Shown here piece by piece: positions 56,758 to 64,000 of a stretch of 64,000 bases of DNA (within the stretch, counting starts at the first letter, position 1; every line of letters begins with the position of its first letter). A program made the translations under genes and the position numbers. Where the stretch lies: contig NC_081546.1 of the NCBI RefSeq assembly GCF_901000735.1, forward strand, positions 2,423,001-2,487,000, read 5' to 3'. The DNA comes from Corylus avellana (Eukaryota > Streptophyta > Magnoliopsida > Fagales > Betulaceae). Below the pieces are notes generated by a model. That model was not told the origin of the DNA and searched no databases. It saw only the letters and a program-made list of their open reading frames with translations.

Positions 56758-59471
56758 GGAATGAGGTATGTAAGGCTGCCTTAAATTTTTTTAGGACTGG
56801 AAAATTGGATGCAGAAATTAATCGTACGTACATTGCTTTGATACCCAAAGTCAAGATCCCTTCTCGGGTATCTGAGTTTAGGCCTATTAGCCTCTGTAAT
56901 GTTCTTTACAAAATTTTAGCTAAAGTGCTTGCTAATAGGTTGAAATCCATTTTGCCCATGATCATCTCAAGTAACCAAAGTGCATTTATACCCGGGAGAT
57001 TGATCTCGGACAATATTTTGATTGCATATGAAACCTTACACTCCATGCAGTCGCGAATGTGGGGGAAGGAGGGTTATATGGCTGTTAAGCTTGACATGAG
57101 CAAAGCCTACGACCGTGTAGAATGGGATTTCCTGAAAGCAGTGATGGTAAGAATGGGTTTCGCTCATAGATGGATTGAGTTAATTATGGCCTGCATTACC
57201 ACGGTCACATACTCAATCATCGTTAATGGGCAACCGGTGGGGTGTATTAGGCCATCTAGGGGATTAAGACAAGGGGACCCCCTTTCCCCTTATCTTTTTC
57301 TTCTTTGTGCGGAAGTGTTAAGCTCACAACTACAGCAAGTGGAAAGAATAGGTCGCTTAAGAGGTGTCCCCACCTCTCGAAAGGGGCCTAGGCTGACTCA
57401 TTTGTTTTTTGCTGACGATTGTTTGCTCTTTTGTAAGGCTAAAGTGGGCGATTGGCAATTTTTGTCCGGGTTGCTCGCAATGTATGAACAGGCATCAGGG
57501 CAAAGGCTCAATAAAGAGAAGACTTCGGTTTTCTTCAGCAGAAATACTAGTCTAAGCTCTCGAGATGAAATGTTGCAATTGATAGGCGTCCCAGCAGCCA
57601 AACGTTATGACCAATATTTGGGGTTGCCTGCCTTAGTGGGGAAGTCCCGGATTCGGGAATTTCAACACATCACTGAGAGGGTTAGGAAAAGGGTGAATGA
57701 CTGGAAAAATAAGTTTCTATCGCAGGCGGGAAAGGAGATTTTGCTGAAAGCTGTGATTCAGGCCATTCCAACATATTGTATGAGCATCTTTTTACTCCCA
57801 AAAGAATTATGTCGGGACATAAATTCCATTATGCAGAAATTTTGGTGGGGCCATAAGGAGAATGACCGGAAAATCCACTGGATGAGTTGGGAAAAGATGA
57901 GTTTGGCGAAATCAAGTGGTGGAATGGGTTTCAGAGATCTCCGCTCCTTTAATAAAGCCCTTTTAGCCAAACAGTGCTGGAGATTGGTGCAGCAGCCGAC
58001 GACTCTTTTGGGGCGAATATTTCAAGCCAAATACTTCCCTTCGACAGATTTTTTGAAGGCAAAAATTGGCACTAGACCATCTTTTGCCTGGCGGAGCTTA
58101 CTTGCAGCCCGTGAGATTATTCATGAAGGAATGTTATGGCGAGTGGGCAATGGCAAATTGATCTCGATATGGGGAGATAAATGGGTCCCTCGGCCTACTA
58201 CTTATGAGGTGCAATCCCCTCCTTGCAACCAGGTCCAACGGGATGCAAAGGTGTGTGATATCATCAACCAAAGTACGGGAGAATGGAAGATTTCACTAAT
58301 AAAAGATGTGTTTCAGGAGGAAGAAGCTATGATCATATGCAATATCCCCACTAGTAAATATGGGCAGCCTGATAAGATGATTTGGAGAGGGACAGCCACA
58401 GGTGAGTTTTCTGTTCGCAGTGCATACCACCTGGAGAGGGAAAGACAGGAACGGAAACATGGGGAAGGCTCTATGCGATCAGGGTTTTCACCCTGGTGGA
58501 AAGATTTGTGGAGTCTAGACATACCAAATGCAGCAAAGATTTTTCTCTGGAGGGCATGTCAGAATATCCTTCCCACCAAGGTTAATCTTCGCAGGAGGGG
58601 CATTCTTAAGGATGATAGTTGTCCTCTTTGTAACAGAGCTGCTGAAACAGAGCTTCACGCGTTATGGTTATGTCCAGCTGCAGTTGATGTGTGGAGTGCA
58701 TGTGATAGAAGTATTCAGAAAAGCCATGGAGAGTTCCATTCGTTCCTGGAGGTAGCACTTAATCTGAGGGATCGCTGTCAGCGGCAGGTTTTCAACAAAG
58801 TAGTCTTAGTTGCAAAGAAGATATGGGCACGCAGAAATGTTGTAGTGCATGGGGGTGCTTTCATCCACCCGAATAGCCTGGTCAGTGAAGTGGAAATAGT
58901 CATGCAGAGTATCAAGACAGGCAGAGAAGAGAGGGTGAATGGGAGTGCCCAGAACACGGTGAGGGGGTCGGTGCCATGGGAATGTCCTCCTTTTGGGCGA
59001 TTTAAGGTGAATTGGGATGTAGCCATAGACAAAAACCTCCAACGTATGGGAATTGGGATTATCATCCGGGACCACTATGGGCATGTTTGTGCAGCTAAGT
59101 GTAAACGGATTGATGGGATCCAAGAACCAACGGTGGGGGAAGCAATGGCCGCATTGGCAGCAGTGGAGTTCAGCCAGGAGAGAAATGATCCGGATATAAT
59201 TCTTGAAGGAGACTCCCTACTGGTGGTTCAAGCTTTAAAAGCCACTGAATGCAGTCTAAGATCCTTCGGGCATATTATTGACGACATACGGAAGCTTCTG
59301 GGCACGCGAAGGAGTTGGATGGTGCGACATGTGCGACGATCTGCAAATCAAGCTGCGCATGGGCTCGCAAGGGTGGGACTCCAGAGTGGCGAAGAGCATA
59401 TATGGGTAGATGAGATCCCATCGGGCATTTTTTCTATTGTGACTTTAGAGTACCACGCTCATACTGTTTAG
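56758..59471 (+). CDS. LINE ORF2 fragment: reverse transcriptase, zf-RVT and RNase H
   Basis: One open frame runs from the truncation point to TAG 59469-59471, about 900 codons without a stop. It opens inside the reverse transcriptase (WNEVCKAALNFFRTGKLDAE, then NRTYIALIPKV) and has no own start codon. Counting from 56805: KLDMSKAYDRVEW (96-107), RQGDPLSPYLF (155-165), catalytic FADD (202-205), a zf-RVT region (WWKDLWSLDIPNAAKIFLWR then CPLCNRAAETELHALWLCP, about 555-640) and RNase H (VNWDVAID, GEAMAALAAVE, LEGDSLLVVQ, NQAAHGLARV, about 735-875) with the expected D-E-D-H residues. The RNase H domain marks the plant clade of L1 elements that carries it. The intact frame means a recent insertion; the lack of the endonuclease domain means it cannot move by itself. 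Confidence 0.92.
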
Positions 59472-59544
59472 AACTTAATGGGTTCTAGATTCGTTGTTTC
59501 ATCTTTATGAAAGGAATGCAAATTACAATTTTTCAAAAAAAAAA
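56758..59544 (+). mobile_element. L1-type LINE, 5'-truncated, nested in the CACTA element
   Basis: The insertion starts inside ORF2 and ends in poly(A) (59534-59545), with a perfect 27-bp target-site duplication on both sides. The length is 2787 bp. The endonuclease domain and ORF1 are missing, the usual outcome of incomplete reverse transcription. Confidence 0.93.
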
Positions 59545-59571
59545 ATAAATGTTTATATGTTTATAATTAAT
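59545..59571. repeat. Right target-site duplication of the nested LINE
   Basis: Identical to 56731-56757 and adjoins the poly(A) tail. Confidence 0.9.
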
Positions 59572-59745
59572 ATAGCATTAATTATATTAATACTAATATA
59601 ATTTATGTTTTCCTCTTTTGTATTTCATTTGAGTTCTCATGTATTTAGTTTTATTTTATGTACGTGAATAGTGCAGTTAATCTTACAAACAACAATTTCA
59701 TTTTAACGTGCATGGCTCAAACCTAAATGATATATAGCGTGCATG

Positions 59746-59784
<39 letters not shown>

Positions 59785-60300
59785 CGTGTGTGTGTGTGTG
59801 TTTGTCAAAACTTTAATATCATCTATCACCAATATTGTTACTTTAATTATTTTAATTAATGAAATACCAAATTTGGTATCTCATAATTAATTAAATGAAC
59901 GAGATCGAGAAAAATGCATGTTATATATATCTAATTTGAACCATGCATGCACGTTAAATAGCCATGTTATATATATATCCTTTTGCATGGTTTTGCTATA
60001 TATATATATATATATATATATACGGTATCTCGAGTAAAACATGGCTAACAGTTGGGAATTTTCTTTTTTTCTTTTTTTAGTTTTGAATGTTCAAATGGCA
60101 TGGGTTACGGTACGTGTTATAAAAGAAAAGTATATATATATTTTAGTACTGGCCGGTGTTTGTTTTCTAAAAATTAATTTTATTGAATGTTAATTGGAAT
60201 TTGATCATATTGTACAATATTAAATTAATATGATAATGTTGGGATCAATCCTATTATCTATATATATGTAATTTATATATATATATATATATATATTATA
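59572..60300. other. CACTA internal AT-rich DNA
   Basis: Microsatellites: (TA)n(TG)n at about 59750-59801, (TA)n at about 59997-60021 and about 60270-60297. No gene seen. Confidence 0.6.
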
Positions 60301-60303
60301 TTT

Positions 60304-60720
60304 ACTGACGTGTCACTTTGACACGTCAATATTTACTGACGTGTCAAAGTGACACGTTAATATTTCTTGACGTGTCAGTTTGACACGTCAATATTTCTTG
60401 ACGTGTCAATTTGACACGTCAAGAAATATTGACGTGTCAAAGTGACACGTCAATAAATATTGACGTGTCAGTATTTGACACGTCAGTAAATAATCAACCA
60501 ATTATTTATTAATTTTAAAATGATGACTCATTAAATTTGGTTCAAATTTGCTGACGTGCCAAAGTGACACGTCAGTAAATACTGACGTGTTGTTTTCAAC
60601 ACGTCAGTAAATGTTGACGTGTGACTTTTAACACGTCAGCAAATAATTTGTTGACGTGCTACTTTTAACACGTCAGCATTTACTGACGTGCGAAAAAAAT
60701 ATTACTGTTTGGCACGTGAA
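60304..60720. repeat. CACTA subterminal repeat array (TGACGTG / CACGTCA)
   Basis: About 21 copies of a TGACGTGTCA-like motif occur in both orientations, often as facing pairs 4-5 bp apart (TGACGTGTCACTTTGACACG). They are denser at 60304-60490, with a second cluster at 60552-60715. In En/Spm elements such subterminal motifs are bound by the element's accessory protein. The core ACGT also matches plant bZIP sites. Confidence 0.85.
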
Positions 60721-60743
60721 GAAATGACCTTTTTTTTGTAGTG
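60711..60743. repeat. CACTA terminal inverted repeat, right end
   Basis: On the minus strand it starts CACTACAAAAAAAAGGTCAT, the canonical end. The partner end is not in the window. Confidence 0.85.
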
Positions 60744-62060
60744 AAAGGCCATGTCATACCTGGGCGGCACATCAATCGAGTGGATCTTCTGTCCGGTAAC
60801 CACTCGTTCGGTATTCTTCAATATTATATAACACACCTTCTCTGGTTGTCCCCATTTCTCTCACAATTGCATTCCTTAATGCTTTCTACACCCCAATAAA
60901 GTCAATAACTAGATCAATAATACGGATTGAGATCCCGGCTATTCTTCAAGAATTGCCCATGGATTTTTTTTTTTGAAATCCTGTCCACTCATTTTCATCG
61001 AATAACCACAAATCTGTCACGTGTCCCACCTAATATAAAGGTAAAGTCCACTTAACCTCTTCAAACTACCACCATATTGACAATTTACCCCCCAAACTAT
61101 CAATTGCGACAATTTACCCCCACAAACTACCAAAATAATGACAATGTATCCTCAATTTTAATAAAATGACAAAATTACCCTAACTAAATTAAAAACAAAA
61201 ATACTAAAATTTAATTTTTTTTTCAAAATTTTAAGGGTATTTTTGTCTTATTGAAATTTTTATATGGGTAATTTTGTCATTTTGCTAGCATTGGATGGTA
61301 CATTATCATTGTTTTGGTAGTTTAGGGAGGTAAATTGTCGCAATTGCCAATTGATAGTTTGAGGGGTAGATTGTCATTGGAGTGATAATTTGAAAGGGGT
61401 TAAGTGGACTTTACTTATAAAATAATAAAATATTAGTTAAATTTTAAAAATAAATATAAAATAAAATAATTAAAAAAATAAAATGGGGTGGTTCGGCCAC
61501 CCCATTCTCCCCCTAGGGGATGGCTGGCCGCCCCAGCTCAGCCTAGAGGGTGGTCGAACCACCCCCTAGGAGGAGAATGGGAAACATACGATGACCTGAT
61601 TGACCTGTAGTAGGAAACATACGATGCACAAACTTGTATAACTAAAGAATATGTAGGCCACGTTTGGTTTGTGGAATAAACTTCGGAAATGAAATGATTA
61701 TTTATATATAGGAATAGTCATTCTCTTATTCGGTAAGGATCTATTACTCGAAATAGTTATTCCTGTGAGAATGAATATTCTCATACACAGAGAAATAGTT
61801 ATTCCTCTTAAAAATGAGAGGAATAATTATTCCTTAATTAAGGAATGTACAACTTTTGCCCAACTTTTAAAAGTAAAAAAAGTTTTTGAAGCAATAATTT
61901 TTATTTTGGTTCTTCTTTTATTTGGTATTTTTTAAAAAAATAAAAATTGTTTTTTTCTTCATAATAATGACCATTTTTAAAAAAATTGGTCATTATTATG
62001 AATAGAAGTACAATTTTTTTTTTTTTAAATACCAAATAAAAGAAGGACCTAAATAAAAAT
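60744..62060. repeat. Direct repeat of 39355-40642 (CACTA right flank)
   Basis: Collinear match with substitutions and small indels, including the MITE at 61039-61411 (copy of 39646-40008). It lacks the second palindrome arm found at 40338-40385. Confidence 0.85.
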
Positions 62061-62165
62061 TATTGCTTCAGAAACTTTTTTAATTTTTAATTTTGTTATT
62101 TTTTTAAATTAAAAAATAAGAAAAAAGTTGACCCCAAATTTGCCTAAAGTTGGGGCTGTATCATT
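61845..62165. mobile_element. AT-rich hairpin MITE, copy 2
   Basis: Inverted arms (AAGCAATAATTTTTATTTTG and its complement) meet near 61985 around CATAATAATGACC. Full-length version of the hairpin cut at 40642 and relative of 30420-30775. Confidence 0.65.
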
Positions 62166-62440
62166 TCTCTATTTTTCATTTTATTTTAAACTTAAAAAAG
62201 AAAAAGAAAAATGGGGTGGCAAAAGAGTGTTTAATTTGAAGCTCACCATCACCGAACAGATAGGTTTTACGTACTAAACCATTCGGAATAGGTCGATTTT
62301 AAGACTAATCATAGATGCTAATTAATTACCTAGATGTATATGTGCTATAGATATACTCTACCATAGGCTTGTCCTCTGGCCCTTGATGACTAGAAAGGAC
62401 GTCAGCAATGACGATTTAGAGCTTAATATGAGGTCAAATG

Positions 62441-62471
<31 letters not shown>

Positions 62472-62504
62472 GTGTGTGTGCATGCTACAGATATACTCTA
62501 CCAA

Positions 62505-62852
62505 GGGATAACTAAGACTAATCATCGACGACTGACTTAGATTAGTCAATCTCATTTATGGGGAATAGAAGGCCTATACGTCTCCTATTATGATACTGAC
62601 TAAGCTACACATGATGACATTGACAGATAAATTGACATGCAAGTTGTTGGAGCTGTCTATCGGGTATGCTTTTGAAGTTTGATTATAATGTGAATCATCG
62701 ATTTTAATGAGCTCTTAGCTATTTTGGTTCACTTTGCTGCTCCCTAATAAATGATATATTGGTTAATTCTATGCCTTTTACAAACATTATTATACGTTAA
62801 TTCATCCAACAGTAGTTCTGTTATATATTGTGGTTAATTATATGCCTTTTAA
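62505..62852. repeat. Direct duplication, first copy
   Basis: From about GGGATAACTAAGACTAATCATC to GGTTAATTATATGCCTTTTA, repeated at 63655-64000 with scattered changes. No gene seen. Confidence 0.85.
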
Positions 62853-62854
62853 TT

Positions 62855-63650
62855 TAACTACTTTTTAAGTTATTTTTATATCAGAACCCATGCATGTGTT
62901 GCAAGAAGACTTGACTTTTTTTTTTATTTTTTTATTTTTTTATTTTTTTATTTTTTTTATTTCTTTTTCTTTTCTGAGATATAACTGGGAAAAGGGGAAG
63001 GGTTTCAGGAAGACTCGACTATTCTCCAAGAACACTTGATTATTCTCCAAAATGCATGTGTTGTGCAATCACCATATTAAAGTTTCTCCTAACTTGAGGT
63101 CGTTAATTATGAGACTTGGGTACTTGGTCAGAAATAATTTTTGGTGAACATATATTACAGGATGTTGCAAAAAGAATTAGTCATGTGTGAACCCAAAAAA
63201 GAAAGAAAGAAAAAAAAAAAAAGAATAGTTAGAGTTTTTTTGGCAAAGTGTCAAAAGATGGTGGCTGTGACAGCTAATTTAGCTAGTTTGACAACATTTT
63301 ATTTTATTTTTGGAGTTTTTTGCTTTTTAGCAGAAAGTCAAAAATACTAATATTCATCTCAAAAACCATATAAAAGTTTTTATCATTCGAACCTATATTA
63401 ATTGCAAATGTTATGAAAGTTCAAAATTTAGTGCTCTAGTCAAGAGGATTAAGTGAAATTTATTTATTTATTTTTAATTTTTTTTTTTTGTATTAATGGC
63501 ATTTTTATTATTAAGAGGAGGAGGACATAGGGATAATTAAAAATTTAAAAGAAATATTAACAAATGAATGATAGTTCAAGGGAGAAGTGCAATTTATTTA
63601 CAACAAGAAGATTCTGGAAGGATGACTAAGACTAGATTCCCTAATTAGAG
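62855..63650. other. Spacer between the direct duplicates, no gene seen
   Basis: It contains an imperfect (T7A)n tract (about 62918-62965) and A-rich runs (63200-63224). Short frames only. Confidence 0.5.
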
Positions 63651-63654
63651 TAAG

Positions 63655-64000
63655 ATTCCCAAGGGATGACTTAGACTAATCATCAAAGACTGACTTAGAT
63701 TAGTCAATCCCATTCCTGGAGAAAAAGGTTTACACGTCTCCTATTATCGTACTAACTACGCTACACGTGATGACATTAACAGATAAATTGACATGCTTGG
63801 AGCTAGCGGGTATGCTTTTGAAGTTTAATTATGTGAATCATCGATTTTAATAAGATCTTAGCTATTTTGGTTCACTTTGCTGCTCCCTAATGGATGATAT
63901 TTTGGTTGATTAATTCTATGCCTTTTACAAATATTATTATACCTTAATTCATCCAACAATAGTTTTGTTATATATTGTGGTTAATTATATGCCTTTTAAT
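63655..64000. repeat. Direct duplication, second copy (runs to the window edge)
   Basis: Match to 62505-62852. The window ends in the repeat, so its right boundary is unknown. Confidence 0.85.

Larger units (their letters stand above)
49802..60743 (-). mobile_element. CACTA (En/Spm) DNA transposon, left end missing
   Basis: The right terminus reads TTTTTTTTGTAGTG, the complement of the CACTACAAAAAAAA end typical of CACTA elements, at 60743. Two transposon genes lie on the minus strand, so the right end is the 5' end of the element. A subterminal motif array (60304-60720) precedes the terminus. Flanking AAA (60744-60746) fits a 3-bp target duplication, and the same site without the element is at 39355-39357. 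The left end lies in the N gap. A LINE is nested at 56758-59544. The element exceeds 10.9 kb. Confidence 0.9.

Noticed and set aside
60304..60720. CRISPR-like array
   Set aside because: Motifs are 8-10 bp, in both orientations and unequally spaced, directly next to a CACTA terminus in plant DNA.

Overview
The window is nuclear DNA of a flowering plant. The evidence is a spliced gibberellin 20-oxidase gene, AT-rich intergenic DNA with many microsatellites, and plant transposons of almost every class (CACTA, hAT, Harbinger, L1-type LINE, tRNA-derived SINE, solo LTRs, long-hairpin MITEs). The codon style and element types suggest a woody eudicot. I cannot name the species. Three runs of exactly 100 N (37473-37572, 40643-40742, 49702-49801) show that four contigs were scaffolded together.

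Region 1 (about 1-23.1 kb) is an array of small intronless genes, all on the + strand, for basic proteins of 74-106 residues that I cannot assign to a named family. They share a core of the form KPKxG(G/S)(L/V)IP(P/A)KR followed by VKRMxFD and a Ser-rich tail. Two subtypes alternate along the DNA: GGLIPPKRK at 3248, 6423 and 17282, and GSVIPAKR at 5158 (broken), 9325 and 20329. A divergent relative lies at 22882. This looks like a two-gene unit amplified three times. A more recent duplication (1 to about 3570 versus about 14543 to 17625) adds a block whose copies carry different transposon insertions: a solo LTR and a LINE tail in the first, a hairpin element in the second.

Region 2 (24.1-33.3 kb) has two ordinary genes: an intronless gene for an N-terminally acylated Ser/Arg-rich protein (24148-25020), and a three-exon GA20-oxidase (31376-33344) with all iron- and 2-oxoglutarate-binding residues in place.

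Region 3 (32.3-49.7 kb) is a large inverted repeat. DNA from inside GA20-oxidase exon 2 to 37472 recurs reverse-complemented at about 44497-49701, essentially without change or indel over 5.1 kb. A second, diverged pair of arms (37573-38919 and 40879-42617) lies inside it. All outer ends of the repeat fall at N gaps. With the next region, this is best explained by two haplotypes of one locus placed side by side in the scaffold, not by a real palindrome, though only long reads can settle it.

Region 4 (49.8-60.7 kb) is a CACTA (En/Spm) transposon lacking its left end. It has a TNP2-type transposase (frameshifted) and a second plant-transposase gene, both on the - strand, a subterminal array of about 20 TGACGTG-type motifs, and a terminal repeat ending at 60743. 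A 5'-truncated LINE with an uninterrupted reverse transcriptase/RNase H frame is nested in it, flanked by a 27-bp target-site duplication. The DNA right of the CACTA element (60744 onward) matches 39355-40642, which is the same site without the element.

The rest (60.7-64 kb) is intergenic: hairpin MITEs, microsatellites and a roughly 350-bp direct duplication at the window end.
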